DNA from: REEB95 sp035934995
Lineage (GTDB): Bacteria > Pseudomonadota > Alphaproteobacteria > ATCC43930 > CGMCC-115725
NCBI GenBank assembly: GCA_035934995.1
Contig: DASYXI010000002.1
Span: 1-64,000, forward strand
Direction: 5' to 3'
DNA: 64,000 nt
The position numbers and the translations under genes were made by a program. The stretch's first letter is position 1. Every line of letters begins with the position of its first letter. Below the pieces are notes generated by a model. The model ran no database searches. It worked only from the letters and a program-made list of their open reading frames with translations, and had not been told where the DNA came from. This document shows positions 17,901 through 25,641 of this stretch, in pieces.

Positions 17901-19214
17901 CGGCGTTTCCCAATTTGAGAGGTCCCCGCGCAGCAGCGCCCACGGGTCGGCGGAGATCAGCGACACACGCAACTCGGCGCTCAACGACGCCGTCCAAGCA
18001 GCAACGATTGCGAGTTGGGGAATGAGACCGCCGGTCGGATGGACCAGCAACTGCAGGGTGGTGCGCGCGGCGACCTGCTTTTCCTTGAAGTAAAGCGCCG
18101 CGAGGAATTCACCATAGCTTTGGTGGGCCCAGCCCATGCGATGGTCGCCTCGAGAGCTGAAAAGCCCCGTGTCTAGGACTTCGTGCACGTCGTCGTCGGT
18201 CGCGGTGAAGCTTGCGAATTCGCCTCGTTCTGTCGCCCCCGAAAGGCGTGAGATGGGAACGGCGTCGGCCGGGCATTCAGCGTCGGCGCCCGTCCAGATC
18301 GCGACACGGCCGCCGAGCACGGTTCCCGCTGCGATCCGGCTGGCAAGGCGAAGCCGTTGCGGACCATTCAAGCGGCCCCGACGACCCGTTTCTCGCCGAC
18401 TGACGTTCTGTTCATCTGCGAGGGCAAGGCACCCCTGCCTATACAGACTCTCAGTGCTCGACGGCAGCTGGTGATGAAGCTGATGGAATTTGATCAGCAT
18501 ATCGAGGGTCAGCGGCTTGATGGCGAACGACACCGCATGTGCCCTGAAAAGATCCCGAACGAATCCGTCAGCATCGATCCCGTGCGACGTGAGGGCCGCC
18601 AGCAAATCGCGTCGGCGCAGCGGCGCTAACTCGAAGACCCCGGCCGCCGCAGGTCCCCAGATATTCGTGAACGCTGTCCCGAGAATGCCGGCGGGCCACG
18701 TCGCTGTGCGACAGGCGATTCGCACGGACAACCGGTCCGATGGGAGGGCCTGAAATTCCTCTGCAAGCAGGCTGGCAATCGTTTCGACGCGGAGCATGGC
18801 CTCATCGAGGCTGTCGAGATGCAGGAAGAGGTTTCCTGTGCCGGCTTTCCACGCCGCGAAAGTCGGCGCGTCGAAGATGCGCCGCCGCAGCGCGTCCTCA
18901 GACGAGCTGACCCTAAGATCGACATACATCGAATGCGGGCGCGCATGCCCCGTAAGGGCACTGATCCGATCATGCTCCCGCTTCAGTTCGGACGATTTGC
19001 CGATACCCGGCTCGCCGAGCAGAGCCAGCGCACGGTATTCGCTAAGAGCGGCGAGCGACCGCAATACACCCGGGCCAAAGTAATCGTCGACAGGGTCTCG
19101 CAAGAAGCCCGCGTCGGAAAGATCGAGCACGTCGGTCTGCCGAATCCAAAAACGCTGCCATTCATATCGAGTATTATGGTTCCCAACCGGGACCGACGGT
19201 ACTGGCGCGCGCAT
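14955..19214 (-). CDS. NACHT-type STAND ATPase with C-terminal PD-(D/E)xK-like nuclease domain
   Basis: About 1,419 residues. Residues 67-75 form the Walker A loop GEPGIGKSS; residues 129-139 are LFLHLDSLDEA, the NACHT form of Walker B; RIACRTATWP follows as the sensor strand. The next 1,100 residues are helical and repeat-like (HEAT/ARM style, with blocks such as VRAMAVAALRRCGDASALSQVLALLHAG), the usual sensor part of STAND proteins. Near 1309-1334 D in RTDILI and EVK in AVIEVKGCWN match a restriction-nuclease core. NACHT defence proteins usually carry effectors at the N-terminus, so this order is unusual. The start at 19214 has AAGGAAG upstream; 19241 is an alternative. It lies beside a regulator-protease pair and a Ubl operon. 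Confidence 0.8.
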   Translation of the reverse strand: MRAPVPSVPVGNHNTRYEWQRFWIRQTDVLDLSDAGFLRDPVDDYFGPGVLRSLAALSEYRALALLGEPGIGKSSELKREHDRISALTGHARPHSMYVDLRVSSSEDALRRRIFDAPTFAAWKAGTGNLFLHLDSLDEAMLRVETIASLLAEEFQALPSDRLSVRIACRTATWPAGILGTAFTNIWGPAAAGVFELAPLRRRDLLAALTSHGIDADGFVRDLFRAHAVSFAIKPLTLDMLIKFHQLHHQLPSSTESLYRQGCLALADEQNVSRRETGRRGRLNGPQRLRLASRIAAGTVLGGRVAIWTGADAECPADAVPISRLSGATERGEFASFTATDDDVHEVLDTGLFSSRGDHRMGWAHQSYGEFLAALYFKEKQVAARTTLQLLVHPTGGLIPQLAIVAAWTASLSAELRVSLISADPWALLRGDLSNWETPDLELLARSMLDHVEHGRYYEHFFGMTETYAKLAHLGLAAQLRPVIASRSLRASTRRVALNIAERCGLSELKPKILDVVLDRADSHAVRAMAVAALRRCGDASALSQVLALLHAGVGDDPHDEIKGYALDLLWPAKISTSEVFALLTPSDPSFFGAFANFVSGLPARLSTPDLLPALEWATGYIRKANISGEFREKTLADGIMYRAWQVFDESTLTAAFLAHVDARLHQYGELCRGTDYKANEGFVNHLRTDDHRRRLFLRARLAAPVDRILARRLRQVGLLDPADFDWLLSTSPGGDAPVAGLDEGSLCNAIDALFSPEDEPRFEAIYEMAQIWPRLHMHFSWLLDGIELNSSDAANMRSNLESERRLAAMYPRPPASVVDLPGKILDCLGRAEAGEWKAWWELNVWLACPPNSPNAWNDLEYVIAEMPGWLSAEESIRTRIVAGAAPYLALAESEVDSWLGRQPLPLHRVDLAALRAFLLLRQTDPYAYGALSAEIWQKWAPVIVGLPRHGVVDKYPDAQAVTQDALAKAPFEFIGAVMEMIHAEKARVRSSSGQTNGALRFHFLQDLAGCWENEAFKVAVFQEMTASDLSPAEYSALLNALLGAGFEPALEHAVTTLSTSGEINVEITKVLLERAPLRAWPALWTRLRQDDEMARAILLNAAGQFRLETPFYAGIGEEAIADLYILMERLFPSKDDEQAPSGFVSPFDAIPYLRDHAPRLLASMGTDAAVRALRRLVAARPDLPILPFELSRAGIAMRLKTWSPLTMREVFALTDRPDMRLVTSPADLLAMLLEVLDSFSVELNGAQTPKRDLWDRQGNSKSWQPIDENGFSDVVVRYLRQHLSNSGVFANREVEIIRNAGAPVGRRTDILINTLRRSETGEPLDPITAVIEVKGCWNAELFTALETQLVQDYMVQLRAPVGIYLVGWFDLANWYHEDGRRKRVPKRTVENVRHLLEQQATAVPEGFLVRAVVMEIATP

Positions 19215-19370
19215 AGGATACGCTTCCTTGTTCTCCGGCATCGATCGGGCGCGCCGTACGTGCATCGTCAACATCGACGAACGCACCGGTCTCTGGCGCG
19301 CGGATCTGGATGAAAGCAATCCGCGGGGTCAACGGCTCCCGTGCATCCTACTAAAATCGCGGCGGCCGCG

Positions 19371-19629
19371 TCATTGCCCGCCTTCCGACGAAGTCCGCCC
19401 GCAAAGAACTGCACACCAATACATTTTGTCGTGTTGCGGCCTCACGTGGACTGAAACCGCGGCGCGCCGAAACGCGTTTGCCGCGCAATGAAGCAGCCGT
19501 ACCCTGAGGCGCTGCCCGTTTAGGACGCAGCTCGTCGGGATCCAGAACTTGCGGCGGGCGCGCTTGAGCCCCCGGTTGATGAAGCCGACTTCGAACTCCG
19601 CGTGATGCACGACGAACAGCAGTCGCCTT
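19371..19629 (-). pseudogene. decayed DnaQ-like 3'-5' exonuclease fragment
   Basis: The minus-strand frame contains LLFVVHHAEFEVGFINRGL, which resembles the second exonuclease motif of DNA polymerase III epsilon-type enzymes (h.AH/NAxFDxxFxN). Only this piece is recognisable; the rest of the frame does not continue the fold and there is no ribosome site. I read it as a remnant in the gap between the NACHT gene and the ImmA-like gene. Confidence 0.4.
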
Positions 19630-19716
19630 TAGGCCCTAGATCGGACGAAGCAATCGCAATCATTCGGTCCGGATGTCTAGGACGTCGGCTCTTGGACTTG
19701 GATCGCGGAAGGGGTT

Positions 19717-20430
19717 TCAGCCGAACAGCGCTTTCCCCTGGTCCTGCCCGGCCAAGAAGTTCAACTTGATCAGGCGAACCCGTGCGGCGTCGGCAGAGAC
19801 GTGGAAAGCGACCCGCACCCTTTCAATGAGGGCTGCCGCGTGTGGAGAGCCGAAGGCGGCAGGTCCAAAAAGCTGATAGTGCTCCTGGTAATCGCCGACA
19901 ACGCGTTTGAGCGCCGATATCGGCATCAAAAGCGCTCCACAAACATGGCACGCTTGCCATTCCATCCAGTCTGCCTTCGGCGCATTGATAATTGTCTGCC
20001 GCTTGCAAACCGGCGGCTTCCCGGCCGCGGCGCCAAATAGATCGGCGCCACGCGGTTCCATCGCGAACAGATAGGCATGGAAGTGAACATGCCCGTACTC
20101 ATGCGTCAGGGTCGTTCGATAACGATTTTCCCGCCGTTCGTCGTACGCCAGTTCCGCGCTGATCCTCACGCGAGGCTTTTTGCCCGGCAAAAATTCGGTC
20201 ACGCCCTCGACATCGGTTCCATAGCGGCTCAAATCGACGCCGGGATCGAAATCGGAGACGTCACGCTCAATGAGCCGGGTGAGATCGTCGGTAGCGATCG
20301 GAATCGGAATTTCGCCGTGGGTCGGTCGAAAGAAATCCTGAAGCACTTTTTCGGAAGCCCGGTCGAGCTCTTCCGGTTCGTAGTGCGGCCGCACTGAAAA
20401 TCTGCCGGTCGTGTCGCGGACCTCCCGCAA
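19717..20430 (-). CDS. ImmA/IrrE-type zinc metallopeptidase
   Basis: 237 residues. The zinc motif HEYGH (HExxH) is near residue 111 in TTLTHEYGHVHFHA, and GALLMP downstream is typical of the COG2856 family. Such enzymes cut or release a partner XRE repressor; the classic example is ImmA and ImmR of ICEBs1. The partner here is the XRE gene 6 bases upstream in the same operon. Together they could be a stress-responsive switch for the neighbouring defence genes, a view based on position only. Confidence 0.88.
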   Translation of the reverse strand: MREVRDTTGRFSVRPHYEPEELDRASEKVLQDFFRPTHGEIPIPIATDDLTRLIERDVSDFDPGVDLSRYGTDVEGVTEFLPGKKPRVRISAELAYDERRENRYRTTLTHEYGHVHFHAYLFAMEPRGADLFGAAAGKPPVCKRQTIINAPKADWMEWQACHVCGALLMPISALKRVVGDYQEHYQLFGPAAFGSPHAAALIERVRVAFHVSADAARVRLIKLNFLAGQDQGKALFG

Positions 20431-20436
20431 GACAGG

Positions 20437-20772
20437 TTATCTCCTGCCTGACGTGCCGCGGCGATATGCAGCGGCGACGAGTCTATCGACTTGCTGTTCG
20501 GAAAAAGTGAGATCTCTCAATCTGGTTGGAATCCTGCCTGCCAGGACATAGAGGTAGTCAGGCTTAAGTGAGAGCTCCCGCGCGAATTCTCCGATTATGT
20601 GGTCCGATGATGGGTTTCGCCGGTCATGCTCGATGTCGTTGAGGTACTGCGGCGATATCTGACCGCCTTCTTCGCGCTGTATTCGCGCCGCGAGCTGCTT
20701 TTGACTCAGCCCTAACTGCTTGCGCTTCTGCGAAATCGCTCCGCCAAACGTCCGCGGATCGTCTGGGTTCAT
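20437..20772 (-). CDS. XRE-family helix-turn-helix regulator
   Basis: 111 residues. The HTH lies at about 10-65 (GGAISQKRKQLGLSQKQLA, then ISPQYLNDIEHDRRNPS). The ATG at 20772 has GGAGG nine bases upstream; an ATG nine bases earlier is too close to it. It reads away from the ubiquitin-like operon, with 223 bases between the two starts, and forms an operon with the ImmA-like protease, which suggests control by proteolysis of the repressor. It may regulate both divergent units. Confidence 0.88.
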   Translation of the reverse strand: MNPDDPRTFGGAISQKRKQLGLSQKQLAARIQREEGGQISPQYLNDIEHDRRNPSSDHIIGEFARELSLKPDYLYVLAGRIPTRLRDLTFSEQQVDRLVAAAYRRGTSGRR

Positions 20773-20908
20773 CGCTTTCATCCTCCATCGAGTACACGTA
20801 TCCGCTAATTGGCGTAGCACGGCCATTGGAGCACTCCAAGGCTCCCGGCGTGCGGCAAAACGACTCAAAATGACGGAAAATGCCGGAGATCGGCCAAAAC
20901 TGCGTGTC

Positions 20909-20937
20909 TTGACTCCGTTGTGACAAGCTCGGATACT
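20909..20937 (+). promoter_or_regulatory. candidate sigma70 promoter of the Ubl operon
   Basis: TTGACT and GATACT are separated by 17 bases, 59 bases before the first ATG of the ubiquitin-like operon and within the divergent region shared with the XRE gene. It is a reading by eye; no start site is known. Confidence 0.5.
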
Positions 20938-20995
20938 GAAAACCGCGAATCAGCGGATTTAGGGTATAAACACGTTGAGTGAAAGGATCGGCGAA

Positions 20996-21346
20996 ATGAG
21001 CGGCCAACACGGCAATGACGCCCCGGCGCAGGGCGAGGGGCATGCGGAGGCTGGCGATGAGCGCCGGCATCACGACCACCACCATCACGAGCCCGAAGTC
21101 ACGTTCGAGGACGTGAACACGTTGGACTCGGTCACGTTCCGGGCGCGGTGGGACATGAAACTGACGGCGGCATGGGATGAAGCCGCCCGCTTGCTCGAAG
21201 AGCCGCGCACCAACCAGGATCGCTTGCAGACGCCTGAGGGGACCAACTTGATGCCCCATCTCGCACTGACCTTGCGCGAGCTCGAAGAGCGCAAAATCAT
21301 CAAGGCACTGAAATTTCAGATCGTTGGTCCGACCGGTGGCGCGTGA
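20996..21346 (+). CDS. ubiquitin-like modifier protein
   Basis: 116 residues. A His-rich N-terminus (RRHHDHHHHEPE) leads into a segment of about 75 residues with the ubiquitin order of strands and helix: VTFRARWDM, the helix AAWDEAARLLEEP, a TPEG turn, LTLRELEERKI and the final strand ALKFQIVGP. It ends in TGGA, so removal of one residue by the adjacent JAB protease would expose Gly-Gly, as in ubiquitin maturation. The ATG at 20996 has AAGGA upstream; a TTG at 20975 is possible. First of five overlapping genes with E2, JAB and E1 proteins, which is the main support. Confidence 0.75.
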   Translation: MSGQHGNDAPAQGEGHAEAGDERRHHDHHHHEPEVTFEDVNTLDSVTFRARWDMKLTAAWDEAARLLEEPRTNQDRLQTPEGTNLMPHLALTLRELEERKIIKALKFQIVGPTGGA

Positions 21347-21855
21347 TGTCGATCTTCGGCAAGGCGCCCATTCAAGACGTCTCGCGCGGCGCCCAAGCGC
21401 TCGCTGCGGATCTGCAGCTCTATTTGCGTGATCGCGCGCTCGACGAAATTGGATGGGCGCAACCGGACGCCTTGACGCTCCTTGTCCCGCTCTTTGCGAC
21501 GAAGTCCGACGACAAAAAAGACGCGTATTTGCTGCGCCTGTGCTTCGACCATTACCCGGCTTGGCCGCCGAGCGCGCTCTTCGTCAATCCGCTGACGCTC
21601 ACGTACAAATTCCCCGACGACGCAAGGTGGGTACCCTCGGCGCCGGGCCATCCGGAGATCGCCTTTCACACCAACTATCGCAAGACCGACGGGCAGCTCA
21701 TCTGCTGCTCACTCACCCTCGAGTTTTACAAGGTCAATCATTCCGTCAAAGAGGAGCTCGTCTGGAACGGCGAGAAGCAGAAATTTCCTGCGACAGTCGC
21801 CGCAATTAAGCGGGTCCTCCTTCCGCCTTATTACGTCGGGCGGTCGGCTGTATGA
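21346..21855 (+). CDS. E2-like ubiquitin-conjugating protein
   Basis: 169 residues. FDHYPAWPPSALFVNP is the conserved PxxPP region of bacterial E2 proteins, and HTNYRKTDGQLICC matches the E2 active-site stretch (HPN then the catalytic Cys). The second cysteine of the pair is adjacent, so either may act. It would accept the modifier from the E1 and pass it to a target; no E3 is seen. The start ATG shares its A with the stop of the modifier gene (a GTG at 21343 is the alternative), and the stop overlaps the JAB gene as ATGA. Confidence 0.82.
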   Translation: MSIFGKAPIQDVSRGAQALAADLQLYLRDRALDEIGWAQPDALTLLVPLFATKSDDKKDAYLLRLCFDHYPAWPPSALFVNPLTLTYKFPDDARWVPSAPGHPEIAFHTNYRKTDGQLICCSLTLEFYKVNHSVKEELVWNGEKQKFPATVAAIKRVLLPPYYVGRSAV

Positions 21856-22391
21856 CCGTCGAAATCGCGTCGCTAAATGTCCCCATCGGAACAATCCATA
21901 CCACAGTCGCCTTCCTGCGGTCGTTCGGGCAGTTCGAAGCTTGCTGCTTCTGGCTAGGACACCGCCAGCCAGACGGCGCGGGACTCGTCCAGGCAGTCGT
22001 GGTGCCGCAGCAAAAAAGCAATCCAGGCAACTATCACATCGCGCCCGAGGCCATGGTTGAGGTCGCAGCCGCGGTTCGCCACCACGGCTGGAAAAACTTG
22101 GCCCAGATCCATTCCCATCCCGGTGATGACGTCCACCATTCCGCCTACGACGACCAAATGGCCAACAGCCGCCGCGCCCTTTCGTTGGTCTTTCCACGCT
22201 ACGGCCGCTTGAAAGCGGCGTGGCGCTGGCGCCGCTGGATTTGGCGTCTATGGCCATCGGAGTTTCCGGACGCGATCGGTATCCACGCCTTCATAGGCGG
22301 GCGTTGGACCTATCTCGCGCAGGCGGACAGGGCGCCTGCCATCAAGCTCGTTGCGGGTCCGCATCCGGAAGTGATCGACCTGCGGACATGA
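21852..22391 (+). CDS. JAB/JAMM-family deubiquitinase-like metalloprotease
   Basis: 179 residues. The JAMM zinc motif is complete: HSHPGDDVHHSAYDD (HxHx7Sx2D), with the upstream Glu in FEACCFWLG. Such enzymes process the modifier C-terminus and remove it from targets. Its operon position between E2 and E1, with ATGA overlaps at both ends, supports one pathway. Confidence 0.9.
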   Translation: MTVEIASLNVPIGTIHTTVAFLRSFGQFEACCFWLGHRQPDGAGLVQAVVVPQQKSNPGNYHIAPEAMVEVAAAVRHHGWKNLAQIHSHPGDDVHHSAYDDQMANSRRALSLVFPRYGRLKAAWRWRRWIWRLWPSEFPDAIGIHAFIGGRWTYLAQADRAPAIKLVAGPHPEVIDLRT

Positions 22392-23968
22392 ACGAGGATA
22401 TAGATCGCCTCGCCGATCGGCATTTTCGCCCAGATCCTCAAGGGCTGCTGGCGTCGTCGGCTTCGGCGCGCACCGGCAGGGTTCTTCTCGGCATCGCGCC
22501 TGGCATCGCGAAAAGCAAAGCGGGCCAAGACGCGCTTTGGATGCTCGCGAATCTGCTTGGCCGCCAATTCAAGCTCGTCACAACGATTGGGCTCGATATC
22601 CCTTCAGAGATTGCTCTGGCGCCCTGCGTCGCCGCTTTCGGCGCTGCGCCGCAGCTCAGCGAATCGATCTCCAATTGCGTTCGCCTTGTCGCTGGGACGC
22701 ATGTCGAGGTTGAGCGTTACAACGCCGCAGCCCGTCGCAGTTACGATTTTGAGATCGTGGTCGGGCCGCCTACAACCGCCGCTCGCACCCCTATCCGTCT
22801 CGTCCTCTTCGCCGATGGATGGCGTGTCTATCTTGGAACTGTATGGCCGCAGCTTCCCGATCAGCTGCCATCTTCTGGCGCTCTCGGACCTTATCTCGGG
22901 GCGTGCTTCGCGTCCGGCGAGGTTTTCAAGCAGCTTCGCGGACTGAAGGACGGTCGCGGCGAATTTATTGACCACATGCATCCGTTGTTTTTGTCGCTTT
23001 GGTCGGGTTCTAGCGCGAACGGCTGGGCGGAGCTTGAAGAAGGGCCGGCAGTTAGCCGCTTGGTTCTGCCGCCAGTCTATTTTGCCGGAGCGGGAGCCGT
23101 CGGACAAAGCGTGGCGCTTGCCCTGGCCAGCCTGCCTGGCGTTTCCGGCCATGTCACTGCTGTTGATCCAGAAACACTCGATCTGACCAACGACAACCGT
23201 TACGTCCTCGCGACCCTTGACGACGATCGGGCGCCAAAAGCGCGTTTCACCGCCGACTTTCTTCGCGGCCGCGGCTTCACCGCCTTCGATCACGCTGGCG
23301 CCTGGCAATCTTATGTCACAGGTCTTGGCCGGGAGCCGAATCGCGCCGATCTCGCCGCGCACGAGCGTCGATACCTTTATCGCTACGTCCTTTCCTGCCT
23401 CGATGACAATGGCGCCCGGCACGCGATCCAGAATCTTTGGCCCGATGTCCTGATTGGCGGTAGCACCCACGGGCTCACCGCTAAGGCGATCGTCTACGAC
23501 ATGGCTGGCGAGCAGCTCTGTCTTAAATGCTTCAATCCGGTTCACGAACGCAACGACGCCGTCCGCGCCCGCCTTGCCGAAGCCCGAAGCATGGCGCCGG
23601 ATCGGCGCCGCAAATTTTTCACGGATTTAGGCGTCGATCCTGACAAGACCGAACAACATTTGCGCGATCCAGGCTGCGGGCAACTCTCCGAGAGCGACCT
23701 TGATCGCTTCGCGGCCGGCGCTCCGATGATGTCAGTCGGTTTTGTTTCGGTTGCTGCAGGTGTCTTGCTCGCCGCCCAAATGCTCCGCGTCGCTTTCGGC
23801 GAGCGTAAATTGCTGACGGAGCGGGGCGCCATTCTGATCGCCAACTTTTATAAGCCTAGCCTTCGCTGGCTGCGATCGATGCCGGAGGACCAGTGCGACT
23901 GCCGTGAGCGTCGGGGGACGGATTGGAGCGCCCGCTGGAAAGCTGAAGGAGCCAAATCATTCCAATGA
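22388..23968 (+). CDS. E1/ThiF-like adenylating enzyme
   Basis: 526 residues. An N-terminal region of about 220 residues without clear motifs is followed by the ThiF/E1 Rossmann fold: GAGAVGQSVALALASLPG near 235, an acidic strand AVDPETLDLTNDNR with the ATP-contact arginine, and CLDDNGARHA as the adenylation Asp region. CLKC and a later GCGQ could bind zinc or supply the thioester cysteine. It would activate the C-terminal glycine of the modifier. The ATG at 22388 overlaps the JAB stop, and its own stop overlaps the fifth gene. Confidence 0.88.
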   Translation: MNEDIDRLADRHFRPDPQGLLASSASARTGRVLLGIAPGIAKSKAGQDALWMLANLLGRQFKLVTTIGLDIPSEIALAPCVAAFGAAPQLSESISNCVRLVAGTHVEVERYNAAARRSYDFEIVVGPPTTAARTPIRLVLFADGWRVYLGTVWPQLPDQLPSSGALGPYLGACFASGEVFKQLRGLKDGRGEFIDHMHPLFLSLWSGSSANGWAELEEGPAVSRLVLPPVYFAGAGAVGQSVALALASLPGVSGHVTAVDPETLDLTNDNRYVLATLDDDRAPKARFTADFLRGRGFTAFDHAGAWQSYVTGLGREPNRADLAAHERRYLYRYVLSCLDDNGARHAIQNLWPDVLIGGSTHGLTAKAIVYDMAGEQLCLKCFNPVHERNDAVRARLAEARSMAPDRRRKFFTDLGVDPDKTEQHLRDPGCGQLSESDLDRFAAGAPMMSVGFVSVAAGVLLAAQMLRVAFGERKLLTERGAILIANFYKPSLRWLRSMPEDQCDCRERRGTDWSARWKAEGAKSFQ

Positions 23969-24813
23969 GCCTTACCCTCAACAGCCAAATCGTAGCTGAA
24001 ACCCGAATCCAAGGGGTGACGTTGCGGTCGGTCATCGGGGCCTACGAGCTTCTCTTCGGTCTCGATGTGACCGTGCTCCCACAGCACGTGTATGCGCGGC
24101 GCATTTCGATCATCGGCGCCGCCATTCAACTTAGAGGCAATCGGACTGCAGCGCAGCCGCTCGGTTTCGCGCGGCCCGAATGCGTTTTCGAGATAAGACA
24201 GGGCCCTTATCAAAACCGCATGACGCCCGTTCTGACTTTGCCGATGCAATGTGGCCAGCTCGCGGCCCTTGAACGCTTCCGTGACGGCGGAGACGTGACA
24301 TTCGAACTTCAAGTCTCTGGCGTCGGCACCGACCGGAACGGTGATCATAGTGTGCATGACCAATTGCTGATTGACATCGCGCGCTCGGACTGGCTGCAAA
24401 AACTGCGCAGTGCCGGAGCGCGAGACGTTCTGCTTTTGGAAGTCCCAATCCCTTTGGTGGACCGGGCCAAGGAATGGACCTCAGTAGCCAATGATCTCCA
24501 GCGCGCGGAAACTTATTTCCGCGACGGCGATTATCGCGGCTGCATTTCGCAGTGCCGTACTGCGTTAGAGGAAGCCGGCCATCAGAAATTCGGCGCGGGA
24601 GATTGGGCCGGTTCCCTGCTCGATCGGCTAGCCAATAAGCGGGCTGACATGACCGCGGCCGAGCGCGAGGCGGCTCTTTGGGCTGCCGCGAGGCATTACG
24701 CTCATCTTGCGCATCATTCCGCAAGTGATGGCGGGGTGTCGCTTTATTCGCGCGCGGATGCACAGCTCGTGCTCACGATGTGCGCGTCTTTGATCGCGCG
24801 TGCATACTGTTGA
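23965..24813 (+). CDS. Ubl-operon fifth protein with HEPN/Abi-C-like C-terminus
   Basis: 282 residues. The first 155 residues look beta-rich and match nothing I recognise. The last 120 are helical: AETYFRDGDYRGCISQCRTALEE, then AARHYAHLAHHSASDGG and YSRADAQLVLTMCASL. This resembles the C-terminal domain of abortive-infection proteins of the HEPN fold, and RHYAHLAH fits the R-X6-H pattern of HEPN ribonucleases. The ATGA overlap with the E1 gene says it is part of the conjugation system: effector, target or E3-like partner are all possible. The domain call is inference from pattern. Confidence 0.6.
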   Translation: MSLTLNSQIVAETRIQGVTLRSVIGAYELLFGLDVTVLPQHVYARRISIIGAAIQLRGNRTAAQPLGFARPECVFEIRQGPYQNRMTPVLTLPMQCGQLAALERFRDGGDVTFELQVSGVGTDRNGDHSVHDQLLIDIARSDWLQKLRSAGARDVLLLEVPIPLVDRAKEWTSVANDLQRAETYFRDGDYRGCISQCRTALEEAGHQKFGAGDWAGSLLDRLANKRADMTAAEREAALWAAARHYAHLAHHSASDGGVSLYSRADAQLVLTMCASLIARAYC

Positions 24814-25145
24814 TAGCTGCCTTCAAAAAATCATGGCAGTGGGTGCGGATGGTGCCGGAGCCAGCAGTACTATCCTTACACACCATTGCGTGTGAGTAGC
24901 AAAACGAAAGTGGAGCTAACTCTCGCCTGCTTCTCTAATTTTCAGCCATCTCCTGTCTGGCGTGTCACTCGTCATGCTGGCCGGTCGTCCACCGACCAAG
25001 GCAGAGATTTGAATTGGCCGACGAAGGCCTCCGTGACGGCGATGCGCTGGCGTTGGCTCTAATCTAGTAGCTGCTGCGGCCGGGCTCGACTGCGAAGCAC
25101 ACCCGCATCACGTCCAACTGCGAACCAAAGCCGCCGGCCCGTCAC
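24814..25145. other. gene-free stretch after the Ubl operon
   Basis: 332 bases between convergent genes. CTGCC and GGCAG just after 24814 could form a weak hairpin that ends the operon. I see no gene and no repeat. Confidence 0.4.
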
Positions 25146-25448
25146 TCACAGGTCGTCTTCTACGCGGAAAGTATCCCACGCGTGGTCGAGAAAATAGTCG
25201 ACGTGCTCTGCCCAGTCTGCGGGCAAGGGTCCTTCTCCCGGCGTTTTCAGCCTGTAAAGCGTGTTCTGCGTTTCGGCGAACGAGTGGCTGGGCGTGATGA
25301 AAATCACAGCCGAAGTGACGATGCGAGCGCCTTCGCGGAGGCGGCGATGACCGTAAGCGATGCCCACTAGATGCTGTGTCCCCTCGTGCAAGCGGATGAT
25401 TCGCCATTGATCGAGGAACGCTATGGGCTTGTCGTCGCAACATGGCAT
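25146..25448 (-). CDS. hypothetical protein
   Basis: 100 residues. The ATG at 25448 is preceded by GAGGAG at seven bases, a better start than the longer frame. It begins MPCCDDKPIAFLDQWRI and has a mixed strand pattern with no known motif; the C-terminus is acidic. It reads in the same direction as the integrase 193 bases upstream. No function can be named. Confidence 0.6.
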   Translation of the reverse strand: MPCCDDKPIAFLDQWRIIRLHEGTQHLVGIAYGHRRLREGARIVTSAVIFITPSHSFAETQNTLYRLKTPGEGPLPADWAEHVDYFLDHAWDTFRVEDDL

Positions 25449-25641
25449 CGGCGTTCTCCTCGTGACAATCAACGACATGCGCTGCGCAAAACTCTGTGAA
25501 TCCGGCACGCCGGACTCGTGCCGCGGCGAACGTCGATGGCCAATGGGGTTCGCCTAATCGGACGACAGCCTGGCAAGCGATGCGTGCGTAAATCTCTGTC
25601 GGGCGGGCGTTTTCCGACGATCGTTTTGGCCGCCTTCGCAT

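Noticed and set aside
22220..22387. Upstream extension of the E1 reading frame
   Set aside because: It lies within the JAB gene in another frame; the ATG at 22388 gives the ATGA overlap used by every other gene in the operon.
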